Positions 1 through 11,920 of a stretch of DNA of 64,000 nt are shown here, piece by piece. Within the stretch, counting starts at the first letter, position 1. Each line of letters starts with the position of its first letter. Below the pieces are notes generated by a model. The model ran no database searches and was not told the origin of the DNA. It saw only the letters and a program-made list of their open reading frames with translations. Source of the DNA: Acheta domesticus (Eukaryota; Arthropoda; Insecta; Orthoptera; Gryllidae); assembly GCA_031308135.1 (NCBI GenBank), contig JAHLJT010009436.1, positions 120,877,608 through 120,941,607 of the forward strand, in the 5' to 3' direction. A program made the translations under genes and the position numbers.

Positions 1-1379
1 AAATTTTGCGTGTCGTTTCGTTTCTACAGACACATGTCATTCTATTTTCAATCCGAATGATCTTGTTTCTCCAAATTTCGAATTATTTAAATGATGGATT
101 TTTTTTCCATCGACCCCCATTCCCACCTAATGTTTACGCGCAAAACAGTTACGAAACAGACGTGTTTTACTCTTAATTCCACTTATAATATATTACTTGC
201 GAGATTAATGACAGTACAAGGGTAGATTTTGCACAGATTAAGAAGAATAGAAAATTAAAATATGAATAACCGGGTTCACATGCCATTTCAGAGACTTTAC
301 CTTTTGTACAGTACAGAGGAAATTCGAAAGATTTCCTGCTCTTTCGCACTCGTTGCTGGGAAGTGTGAACAATGCAAGTTGTTTACTTACAAAACTCGCT
401 GTATCATGTATCTACAGGAGCAATAAACACGAAAAGCTCACTTTCAACAGAGCCATCTACAGTTAGATTATTCTTAAAGTTGCATTCTAACATCACATTC
501 GCATCTCTTGTTTCTGGCAATGCGTCCACAAGATTTTTTCAATGAATAGGAAATCCCAAAATTTTCTCATAAATCACACAATCATAAGATACCAACTCTA
601 ATATCCCATTTGTACAACTATGACTATTCATAAAACAATGACTACAGATCAAAAGAAGCTCCTTCAAAGTTTATTTTTTTATATACATTATCAGAAAGTA
701 CGTGCGTAAGGAAACACAGCACATGTTGAACTTATTAAGGTTGATACATCATCTTCAAAGTACAAGAAAAAAATGTTGTTTTTTCGTTTGCACGAGTTCT
801 AATTAACGATCATTATTAAATGAACACATTAATTGTAATACAAGACTCTGATCGTCCGTCACACGGATAGTTCCCGGTCAAATAAATTAAAGAATACTAA
901 AAATGTTAATGTAACATCACAATACCTTTCCTTTCCTACACTATCGTGTCTCTTAAATAAATATGAACAAGCCCTTCCCGTTAACCACAACGGCGTTATC
1001 TCCAACGTAAGCTCAATAAACTGGATCCGACAGTTTTCTTTTCTTGCTGCGGAACTAGACCACAATCAGATCTCTCGCAGGGAACAACCAGTCAACCTTT
1101 TTACGTTCTGTGGTACATTCAAATCTTCCCCATAAATAATCCGTATGCATTACCACATTATTACAGGTTTCTATAAATATGCGATACATTAGTCTTCTAA
1201 ATTAGCAATCCCTTCATTACCATTCATGCTCCCATCCATTCTCCCATGTACAACCAGCGCGCGTGAAAGGAGATAACTCGTGCGTATACCGCTTCCAATA
1301 CAGACTGAAAAATAAATCGCCCGGTCCAAGCGACTGAAATTTAAAGCCGTGCCACCCTGACCTGCTTCGGGGGGTAATC
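1..1379. other. AT-rich intergenic or intronic DNA, nothing recognised
   Basis: No ORF above 70 codons, RNA gene or repeat element was seen. Composition is plain AT-rich. Confidence 0.6.
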
Positions 1380-2500
1380 GAATCTTCACCCGGCGGACCC
1401 ACCGACCCCGTGCACCACAGGCCTCTCTGCCCGCGTCGCGTCGTGTGCCATGTCGCGTCGCGTCGCGCCACCGCGTCGTATCTCGTCGCGTCCGTCCGGC
1501 GCGGCGAGCGCGCGCTGGCCAATATTTTACGGGACGCTCCCGCTTTCTCGCCGCGCCACCGTCACAGCCACAGTCACCGTCACCGCGCAACGCCGCGTTC
1601 CGCCGTTGCCACCGCCCAGACAGCAAGCGAGCGCCCGGCGACCGCGTGTTTCTCCCGGATACCGCTGAGAGGTAGGTGGTAACGCAGATGGAGGAGGAAA
1701 AGGAGGAGGAGGACGTGCGGAGCGACCGGGCGTCGGAGCGGAGATGAAGCGGGAACGAGAAGAGAGCAAGAGCGAATGCGAAAGAGAGAGAGAGAGGGAG
1801 AGAAAGAGGTGCACGCCGTCGCTGTCATCGCCGAGAGAGAAATTCGACCCGGCCCGGGCTCGACGGCCGGTCCGCCGGTAGGAGCGCTTCGCATGATGGC
1901 GTTCCAGGCGCCTCAATGGCGGCGGCAGCGCTGGCGGTGCTGGCGATGGTAGCGGAAGTAGAGGTTAAAAGGAGACTGTGAACCGCCCCTGACAGACGGA
2001 GACCTCCGACAAACTGTCACCAGTCATGGGAATGTGTGTAGGCAGTATTAATGGCAGTGGTGTAGCAGATGTAGCCATTGCGATAAGTGGCGGTGAAACC
2101 AATATAAATTTCATTTGACGCGGAAGGCGAGGTTGCGACAAAGATAGCAGTAGCATCAAAAGAGAAGTAGCAGTTATGGGAGAACACGTCACATATTGGT
2201 GATTACATATGCTGTGGGAAAGCAGCAGCATCTGCACAATTGTTCATTAAACAAGTACAGGCATGATTTTGATGGAATAGAGATGATAGCAAAGTTTTCG
2301 ATGTGTCCAGAAGCGACAGCAATGAACATCACCGCGGTGGCTGAAGAGACGAGGATCGTGGGGATCCTAGGTATCGGGAGCGAAACGCCGGCGACGCGAC
2401 GCGGGGCGGCGGTGGCAGCGACGGCAGCACCACCCTGTGCAAAGCGCTGTTCGTGCCGCACCTTAAAGCGGAACACTAGGTCCCAGCGAGCCCACGTCGC
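1380..2500. other. CpG-rich island, non-coding
   Basis: CpG is very frequent, with runs such as GTCGCGTCGCGTC near 1460. A GA-rich tract follows at 1775-1806, then imperfect GGCGGTGGC/GCAGC triplet sequence at 1915-2060 and 2380-2440. Overlapping ORFs of 70-145 codons in most frames show no domain and come from stop-poor GC-rich DNA. It may be regulatory or a promoter; no start site can be assigned. Confidence 0.6.
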
Positions 2501-4079
2501 AGCACCCTCTTGAGGGGAATAGAAGTGTTTCGATTAAGTACGTTATGAATGGGGACAAAAGAAGGTGGTTCCGAGTTCTTGAACGACCTGCGTTGCAAGC
2601 CGTATTCCCCATCAGTTCAGAAGGACTAGGACTAATATTTCATTTAAATGGACAATCAGCTTCGAAAGAGTTGAGGGAGCAGATGTTGTAGGAATAATAC
2701 GTTCATAATTTCACACTCCATATAACAGCAAATCAGTCATTTCTCAGTAGTTTTATATATTTTTAGTAAACTCACCAACAAATTTAAGTTACTTATACGG
2801 AAGAACACCATAGCTTCTCACATAGGCCTATTACCGCTCCCTTGCTTGCATTTGATATGCCCTAGATTTGTGAGAATATTAGCTACTTACGAATTTATAC
2901 GAAGCTACGTACTTGGCTCTTGTCTACTTAAAGCTTTGCTGAGAACTCGGCATTTTGTCTCCTAAATGCATTTAGGTTTGATTAATAATGCACTTCAACG
3001 TCACATAAAAGTATAGAATATCTCATAAAACATTTAGGATATCTCTTTAGAAGAGCGGAGTTTGTGCTTGTAAATCACAGGCCGTGCATCCCTTGCTAAC
3101 GCGCAGCGCGCCGATGTCCCCATCTCCTTTATTCTCCCTTTCCCTCTCTGTCCCTCTCCTGTGCCGTCAGCGAAGCGAGAGTGGGGCACGGAGAGGAAAA
3201 CAAGGGCGGCTGAAAAAATACGCGACTGCGAGGGGAGTGCGCTGGTCCAGCTGCACGCGCCGCCTAAGCGAGGGAGGGGAGTGGAGCGCATGAGGCAGGG
3301 GGGGGCGGGGAGGAGGTCGGAGGCAGAGGCGGCTGGCGGAGGGCTCGGAGAGCAGGAACTGGGCCACGGGGACTGAGGGTGGAGGGGTAAAATAAAACTT
3401 AGGCCGAGTATGGTGAGTAAGTGAGCGGGAGAGAGAAAAAAGGGAAAGAGAGAAGCGTGAAAAGCAGGGAATACAGAAGGATGAACAGCATTTTAAGCAC
3501 ATGCATAGCAAAACGGGATGATTCCGAATATACATCCTCTATAACCGAGATGGTGTCTTTCACATTTTCATCTTATTATAAGATAATTATTCAATTGACT
3601 AAACAAAACTACTTCCTCTAGAGTGAACTAACTTTTAATGTGTGCTTGGACAACAGAAAACAAAATAAAACAAAACAATACAAACACAATTCCCTGAATA
3701 CAATTTTCTGGAAGATACCAATAATGCACAGTATGCAATGTGATCGCGTGTTTACATCAGATAACGGTCATTCAGAATTATCAAAACGAGACATGTAATA
3801 AAAGTACATCATTATGAATGAGTAATAACTGGCATTTTAGAACTCCAAGTGCAAATGTAGATGAACTAGTAGTTTCCTAGTAAAAACACCACTTAGCAAG
3901 TCGTATCGTAATTTACCGTATTTAGCTGCACGAAGAAGTCGTATACGAAAAACAGGAGAGGAAACTTTGAGAAACCCGAGGAAATAAGAGGAGAAGAAAA
4001 TGCTAGAGTGAATTAGAGAAGCTTGGAAAAGCGGGCCCAAGAAACTAGATCTCAACTAAGTGCGGAGTGAGAATGGATC
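2501..4079. other. AT-rich DNA with one GC-rich, purine-rich patch
   Basis: The patch at 3085-3480 is G-rich on the plus strand (G8 at 3298-3305) and ends in a GA-rich stretch. The rest is AT-rich. No gene is recognised. Confidence 0.5.
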
Positions 4080-4100
4080 GGATGTGAAGGCGCGGCGGCC

Positions 4101-4190
4101 CGAGGGGCGGGGGGGCGGGGCGGGGCGGGGCGGGGCGGGGCGGGGTGGGGCGAGGGCGGGGTGGGGCGAGGGCGGGCGCGGGGAGGAGCA
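4101..4190 (+). repeat. GGGGC repeat, G-quadruplex-prone
   Basis: Tandem GGGGC units with intervening CGAGGGC occupy this stretch (regular from 4114 to 4150). At least eight runs of four G lie within 50 bp. Such DNA forms G-quadruplexes and resembles stacked GC boxes. No gene start is recognised nearby. Confidence 0.9.
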
Positions 4191-7139
4191 TCTCTTTCCG
4201 CGTGGTTTGTTTTTAACCCCCGGGCGGAACCGCAGGCTCAAGGCGCCCCTCTAAAGCTTCGGCTCGCTCCCCATTAAATATTACCGAAGAGGAACCTGTT
4301 TCTCATGCAGGTGAAAGGGAATCTCCATTACGGAGTAAACGAGGAACTGCGTGGATTACTGTTCAATTTACATCTTCATTACACGCAGAGTTGACCCAGA
4401 TTAAAACGAAATGCCATAGCCCGGACATAACTGCTTTAATTTTTTGTCTGTGATATTCTTACATTTTGAGCACGCATTATCATCTCCGTGTTAATCACTT
4501 ACGAATCCCGAAGAGAAAAATTCAAAGAATATCACCATGGTCATGACGCATGTGTGCAACGAATATTTCATATATTTTGTTCATTATTTTCATACATGTA
4601 CACCTCTATTTGCATTTCGCTGTTCGCTTATTTAATGAGCGTGAAAATACGAGCACTGCGTGAAAACAAAAAAGCAAAAAAATACAACAGAACACGCCAG
4701 GCTTAAAAAACAAAACAACTACAACAAATGGAATACTCGTTTCTGGAATTTACAAACCGTACAAACATACATCATTCCTCGCGCGAACCCGCTGACGCAG
4801 AGGCGCACGGCATGGCGAGATCGACGCGAGGCGGCGCGACTGTGTGGGTTACGCTTCGGCAGTAAGCATGAAGTCTGACAGCGGCGCCCAGAACACAATG
4901 CCGAGGCCGAAACAACGTGAATTTAAAAGAGCTGTCTACCTGCCGTTCGTGAAAATAAACCATTATGATGGGATAACACGGTCACTTTCCGTTGCACGGG
5001 ACCCTGTGTAAAAAGTCTTTTTCACCCCAAGAGTCACATTTTCATACAATTTGCATGAAATTGGAATGAAACACAACTCAGAGTTGGGAACTCTAACTCA
5101 AAGAATTTACCAGCGACTTCATTCTTACGTGCTTCTGTGCGAGAATCTATGTGTACAAATATTCAAAGAGAATATTACACAAAGAAAATACCTGTGTATA
5201 TCGATGTTTCAGGAAAACTAGTGCAGCAAGAACGTGTAGCAGCAAAAGTTGCTCATGGTTGGGCGGCATTAAATACGCCAAAAAAACAATTCATTATATT
5301 ATTTCCGATTGCCCTACAGTCCTTTTCGAGCCTCATTCATAATGCAAGCAATTTTTCCGGAGTCTGTCTACTTCTTAGGATATTGTGCAGACGAGAACGT
5401 AGAATCTTCCCAACACCAGGCCCAACAGGAAGGATTGTAACCCGCTTTAATACTGCGTCGGCATTTGTCAAAACTAACTTTAATCATATTGTATTATCAT
5501 CACATATTTACCAACTGTATTATTCCATTATTATTTCCAAATACATATGTGTAACGACTTTACAACATTCAGAAAATAAATTCCCCTAATGAAATTCTCA
5601 GTATGCTGAAATCTTGATAATTAATTAATGCAATAAAAAGGTATAAAGTTGTATAGTAATTTTAGAAAAATGTCCTTACTTCCTTGATTACCTTTTATGT
5701 GGTAAGTATGTTTAAGAGCATTCTGAGTTTTTTTACTAAAAGATTAAATGGATTAATGCATTAAAACGACCAGTAAGCGCTCACATAAAAAAAACAAGAA
5801 AAAAAACAACTCTGATGTCAATTTAGCCGTAATTGTATGGTCGATATTCATGCTTTTATTTTTGCTGTTAACCACACTATATACAGACATTTACATTAAT
5901 CACTAAATAATACGTGGATTAATTATGACAATAAAAATATACGAAATAATAGAATAATACATGTATTATGCGGAATTTTTAACTGATCGCATTTCCATCA
6001 CAACAATTTAACGTGTTTATTTTGTATGGTATAACATATCCACTTTCCTAATCTTACAATATAAACTATTGCATCCTAAAATTCTTCGGCAAAATTGCAA
6101 TCATCATGAATAATTTAATGAATTATGTAGAATTTTCATATAACTAATCAATACAAACACATAGCAAAACAAACTACGCATAGTATGCACATAAATTACA
6201 GCAAACCACAAATAAAATTGATATAATTTCCATCCATTTTAATTGAGTGCCTTTCAAAGTAGGCAAATACAAGTGTAATTTTACTGAAAATGATAGGATT
6301 GTAAGCTAAAAGGAGACTGACTGACTGAATCAATTCTATACATTTACACCCAGCAAATTCAAAATAATGAATTAGAACTTACTAAAAGAATGCGACTTTC
6401 CTTAACTCTACAAAAATAATTAATCGAAAAAAATACGAAATTTTAATGCACTAGGTCAAACTCATCGATTTACTTCTAGAAACTGGGCATGTAACAAACA
6501 GCTCTGCACTCGAACTTGTTGCTCGTAAAGTCTAAATGGCGGAGTGGGCTAGGACGACAGATGAACAACCTCGGCTGCAGGTTTTACCGGTAAGAGTTCT
6601 GGATGCAGTCAAGTCTACAAATTGTATTTCGACCAAGCACACTTTCTTCGCATTTCAATTCCTTCAAAGTATACCGCACATAAGTCTGTCCATAAAATGT
6701 AGCTCTTCATGCTGTGATTTTTTAATAGTAATACTACGGTAGATTTTTCGTCTACGGACCAATACAACAGAATCAGGATGGCGAATACTTCACTACACCC
6801 GTCGCGTCTCCCATAGTGTTATCGTTTAAAAAAACCAAAACTCACGGTCTCAGCGGAATAATTTTAGTCATCCGATTCAGACTTCATGAAATACTACGTG
6901 ACTGTGAAAAAGTTGATTAAAAACATTACTTTCAATTGCCTTGTATAAAAACACAAAAATCAAAAAATCCTGATTGAGGCAACGATCCTTTGAGGTACAA
7001 AACAAATTTTCTGAACACAGTATTTCTTGTATCAGCACAATGATGTGTTTTACAGCCCATTTTGATAGTGTGCTTCCACACACAAAAAGCGGCCATTAAA
7101 TTTTAATTAAATAAAAACACCGCTCGCCAGTGGTCAACC
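4191..7139. other. AT-rich DNA, no recognised gene
   Basis: A 150-codon open frame at 5137-5589 starts with GTG and shows no domain, membrane or signal feature I know; it is close to what chance allows. The stretch at 5600-6530 is strongly AT-rich and featureless. Confidence 0.5.
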
Positions 7140-8420
7140 AGCAACGTCAATACGAGGCCCCTCCGCCAAACACGTTCAGTTGACTAGAAGTGCACCGCCC
7201 ACAGGGCGAACGGGCGAAGGCGGGGGCTATCTCGCAGCGTCAGGCCAGGCGTCTCGGCAAGGAGCGGCGCGACGCGGCGGCCGCGTAGGCGACGGGACGG
7301 GCAGGACGGCTGGAGGCGGCGCGGTGCGGCGCGGCGGGGTCGGCAGCCGCCTGCAGGTAAGGCGCTGCTCGATAGCCAGCCGAGCATACGCCGGGGCGTG
7401 GCGGCGGGCGATAGCGCGCAGCTGGGGATGTCCCCGTGCTCGGGCGCGAAGACGCTATTGGCTGGGAAGCGCGACCAAGGACGAGCGCAGACAAGTGACA
7501 CATCTGACAGTATCATGTCTCTTGCTAAAATGGAAAATATTAAAAACGAAAAAATCTCAATGCGATCATTAACATCCATGACAAGAGAGGAACTTTCAGA
7601 TAACTTCACCATTAGCTGAACATGGACCTTTCTAAAATAAAAACTGCAGACAAGGTGTTTGACACCACATCCGTAAATGTCGGTCAAGGAGAACACAAAG
7701 GATACGACAAACCACACTTTCCTTTGTAATATAGTGGTCGTCGTCTCAACTCAATAACTCATTACTATATAATGTCTTTTACCGAATCTTTTTGAGAGAT
7801 ATAAACATGTTAGCCTACAATGTTCTCGTATGTAAAGCTGGAAGAGGAGAAGAAGTAATTATTTCCTTTCTCAAAATATGCAAAAAAAATCAAAGCTTCA
7901 AACTAAATTTATTGTAACAAGTAATAGTGAATTAACCTATAAAGAAAAAAAATCGACGTTCAACTATCAACAAAAGAAATCATAATGGAAAATGTGCTCC
8001 TGTTGAATGTCAATGTGAAATGAAGGCCTTCATCAACAACAAAAAACTCTTGAAATGAGATCGTATTCCATTCTTTGTCTGATGATTCATGGTGAACTCT
8101 ATAAACGTAAGTATTAAATCACAGAAAGAAAGAAAGCAGACACAGTCAACGAAATTTCACATGCATGGGCAGCGTCCGTCGGGTATTCCGCTCGTCACAT
8201 GAATCAGATACCGCGCGCCTCCCTCGTTGGAAGCGGCCAGAGCTGCCAGAAACGTTCTCTCTCTGCGTCAGAGATTTGCAGATCCTCTTTTCCAGCGAAT
8301 GGTTTCTCCCTTGCCGGAAGATGCCGCCGGCTGTGTATTTGACGTCACTTTGAGCCGCCCGTTCGCAATTAAAATCTGACGCGAAGGACTTATACGTTAC
8401 GCAACAGGAGCGTGGCGCTG
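7140..8420. other. CpG-rich island and adjacent GC-richer segment
   Basis: CpG-rich sequence at 7140-7480 has GCGGCGCGGCG-type runs. AT-rich DNA follows to about 8150, and then a moderately GC-rich segment at 8160-8420 with the CRE palindrome. ORFs here lack domains. Confidence 0.5.
8340..8347. promoter_or_regulatory. Palindromic CRE/ATF site TGACGTCA
   Basis: This is an exact consensus for bZIP CREB/ATF factors, within the moderately GC-rich 8.16-8.42 kb segment. It is a sequence match only. Confidence 0.25.
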
Positions 8421-8663
8421 AACAGTAGATTCCCTTTTACCTATCCGGTGTTTCAACGGGCTGTAATTTCAAGCGTTTCGTTCTTATTTTTTTTTTACTA
8501 GCTGAAAGGTTCCCACAGTATACCCACAAAAATGGTTAGTGAAATGGTGTGTTATAATTACAGCAAGGATAGATAAACGACATTAACATGTATGATCACT
8601 GATGAACAATGCAAAACGCATTCCATGATCACTGAATAAGAATCCCTAGAGAATTCTCAATTG

Positions 8664-8665
<2 letters not shown>

Positions 8666-8711
<46 letters not shown>
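8666..8711. repeat. (TA)n microsatellite
   Basis: About 23 uninterrupted TA dinucleotides lie in AT-rich DNA; likely polymorphic. Confidence 0.98.
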
Positions 8712-8716
<5 letters not shown>

Positions 8717-8752
8717 ATTCCTGACCTCTATGGTTTTCACATAAACACTCCT

Positions 8753-8753
8753 T

Positions 8754-8784
<31 letters not shown>

Positions 8785-8800
8785 TAATAATAATAACTAC
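8753..8800. repeat. (TAA)n microsatellite
   Basis: TAA triplets run about 40 bp below the (TA)n tract, with one ACA interruption near 8780. Confidence 0.95.
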
Positions 8801-10694
8801 AATAACTACTCTAACTACTCCTTCCTACTTATCTTCAGAAACCTACAACACCTTCTCGAATGCAATTACTGGAAACTCTGCCTTCCTACTCCAGAACATA
8901 ATTAAAACTGAGCCCAAACAAAGACGTGTCACTTTGAAAAATTTCTTTAATAGCATATTTAAACAGGTTTTAAGATACAAGTGTCACCACCAACACATGA
9001 ATAATTCACAATACCCAAGAACCACATGCGTTCTAATGACTTCTATGTTCTAAAATGACACTATCCGTCCAAATTTATATCAGTGTTTCGTTTTTAATGA
9101 GATTTTTTACTCCCGCCGAGTAAACCCAACCACAAACAATATTAGCTTAAGAATGATAGATGCACTGTCCACGAGAAGACTAAAAGAAAACAACCAAGAA
9201 TTAATAGAAATACCAACCGTCAATCATCACCTACACGTAGGAAAATTATCGAGGTGATTAAAAAGAATATTCGCGAGGAAAAATAATCACTTTGTTGCAA
9301 GGAGAGAAATCATCAACGCAGCATTCGAGATGTAAATTTAATATCAGAAATCTGCTAAGATGTGAAATGTTTAAAATTACCCAAGATAGCAAAACATCGT
9401 TCACAGAAAATGAAAAATAAATTGAAGTTGAAAACAGTTTTCGATTGTAGATTTCTATTTTGCTTAGCTACAAAAAGTAAAAAGTGAGTTTTCAATTGGA
9501 AATCGTTTGAATGTTTGTTGAATGTTTCCAAGGGTGTACGCATTCACTTCGCGTAATTAGCGATTCCCAACTCCATTATCTTTAGTGGAATGTTAACGTT
9601 ATGTTTTCTGAAGTTACTTTTTGAGCAACAAAAACTTCAAGTAATATTAATAAGGTGGAAATAGTTCTCCAAGTTGTAAGTTAAACACTATGTAATAGGA
9701 TGTGAGAAATTCCCTCAGAAACGAAATTCAACACAGCTCGGTAATATCGCACCGTATGATACAATATTCACGATTTAATTTAGATTAATTAGATTTAATC
9801 AATTAAACGAAACAATATAAAATACGTTTCGCTGTTTTTGTTTTGCTTACACTCAAAACTTGTGTATTTTTTCACAACAAAATTCAATTTATTTAGAGCA
9901 ATTACCACTCGAGCAAATATAATTCATTTCGAAAAACCTCCATTGCAGTAAACACCTAACAAATTTATACTTACCATTGTTTATATTTACATACGAATTT
10001 AATATGTCATATATTCTACATTTCTTTAGATTTCTCTTAAAATTCTGCGTATATCTGCATATCACTGTACATTCTGCATATCACTCACTGCATTCATGTT
10101 CCATATTCTGAGTCATCTGGAACCTCCTCATTGTTTCCTTTCCTTTCAGCTACCTGATTCTTCTTCTGTTTTTATTTTAGGAAATCATTTAATTTTTTCG
10201 CACAGGCTCTCACGTTGTGTGGCAATGCATTGGAGGATAAATATGGTATTTCTTCCAACAGACATTCCTAATTATCATTACAATAGAATAGGCGTTTTAT
10301 TTACACAACAATGCTTTACTTCTGTTTTTATCCAATACTATAACTTCTATACAAGTATTTCCAACAATACAACTACAGCAACACAATTACATCTGTTTTT
10401 CGCAACAATAGGAGTTTTCTTTATAATAAATAAAACACGCTAGAAGTGTGTAGCTAACAGTGCAGCCACGAACTGCAAATAATATCTCGAAGTTTGCAAA
10501 TATCTAAGAAAATAATATTTTTCTCATTCTACATTCCACACATGAATAGGTGAAAATATACGAAGTACTCGTATAATGAAATTTTTGTTGAAGATGTATT
10601 TCAATTTGTTAATATCAATCCGACGTGTTCTGTGTTTCCCCGGTACTCATTTTCCACACAGCTATTTATTCTAGTGTATATTCGCTCCACTCAA
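8801..10694. other. AT-rich DNA, nothing recognised
   Basis: Plain AT-rich sequence. The 115-codon frame at 10096-10443 is rich in Phe, Ile and Thr from AT codons and shows no known family. Confidence 0.5.
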
Positions 10695-10720
10695 CCTTGC
10701 CCTGTCTTGCCTTGCAGTAC

Positions 10721-10810
10721 CCTGCCTTACCATACCCTGCCTTGCCATACCCTGCCTTGCCATACCCTGCCTTGCCATACCCTGCCTTGCCATACCCTGC
10801 CTTGCCATAC
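10721..10810. repeat. 15-bp minisatellite
   Basis: Six near-identical head-to-tail units of CCTGCCTTGCCATAC occupy this stretch, with degenerate units on both sides (about 10695-10826). No unit contains a stop codon in several frames of either strand, which creates false ORFs. No coding function is inferred. Confidence 0.95.
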
Positions 10811-11099
10811 CTTTCCTTGCCCTGCTTGACCGATAAGATGTGAAATGTGGCCTCGCCTGGGGAGCTTCAGCTTCAGCCGGAGGAGATAAGAATATAGGAG
10901 AAACAGTCCCAACCTCAGAGTACAGAACAAGGCAAGAATTACTACTCGTAATTGACTATAGCACCAGTGAAAGAATGAAAACGAAAATAATTTTATTTTT
11001 CTACACAAAAAACACAATCTATATGATTTTTCCAGTATTCTCCTCTTTTATAAAATAAAGTGTAATATTTGTAGCAGAAGGAATTAAAACAAAAGAGCA

Positions 11100-11920
11100 A
11101 TCCACCCACAACACTGCAGCGAGTCAATTTCCAGCCGGCCGACATGTCGCACCACCCCGGTTCACGGACCCGTTCGCCGTCTGCAGCATAGCGGTCGGCC
11201 GAGTCACCGGACACCGGGCGGCGCGGGCGCCGCGAGACTGGTCTTTCGCGACGACGACGCGGCGCGGCGCTCCAACGATCTCATTTCACCTCGTTTCGCT
11301 CGGGCGCACCCGACGGGCAGGGGGGAGGGTTCCTCTTTCGTCCGGTTCGGAGGACACGGCGCGCGTAGAGACTATCGGGTCCCCCTACGCAGACGGCGAG
11401 CCATAGACAACATGTGGAAGGGGAAGGGGCGAGGTGCAAGGGGTTGAGAGGCACGAGCACAAGACGCGAGAGGGTAGCGTGGGAAGCAAGTGCACGAATA
11501 GAATAGTGCGAGCGCCCAGGCAGAGGTTGGAGCAGGGAGAGGAGCAACGCACGGAGGGCGGTGGCAAGGAGCAACCGAGGCGTCGGAGCGCACCGGCGCG
11601 CCCGCAGCCGCTTGCGCCGGAAGTTGGCGCATCTCCGAGGCCCTGACCGCCACAATGCGTGGGATGGGAGGAGCATCGCCCCGGGTCAAAGCCCCTTGCT
11701 TGCTTGCGCGGGCCGGCGCCACCAAGTGCTGCGGCGGCGCGCTGGCGGGAGGGCGTGGGCGGGCCCGGGCGCCGGGGGCCGCGCCGACGGCGTGTCGGAG
11801 CGCGAACTGCGCCGCTAATTACATAAAGGGTTGGCCGGCGACCCCTCGTTCTGCGCCGCCGCAACCGTGGAGTGTAGCCGCGCGGTAATGGGATGTGACC
11901 AACCTTCATCCTCCCCTGTC
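11100..11920. other. CpG-rich island, non-coding
   Basis: About 800 bp of very CpG-rich DNA contains G-rich runs near 11320 and 11750. Many overlapping ORFs on both strands (up to 174 codons) are stop-poor artefacts without domains. A pyrimidine-rich stretch follows at 11900-12060. Confidence 0.6.

Noticed and set aside
5137..5589. 150-codon plus-strand ORF
   Set aside because: GTG start, no recognised domain, and a length near what chance allows in a window of this size.
10625..11017. Repeat proteins on both strands over the minisatellite
   Set aside because: Any frame of the stop-free 15-bp unit gives such a protein.
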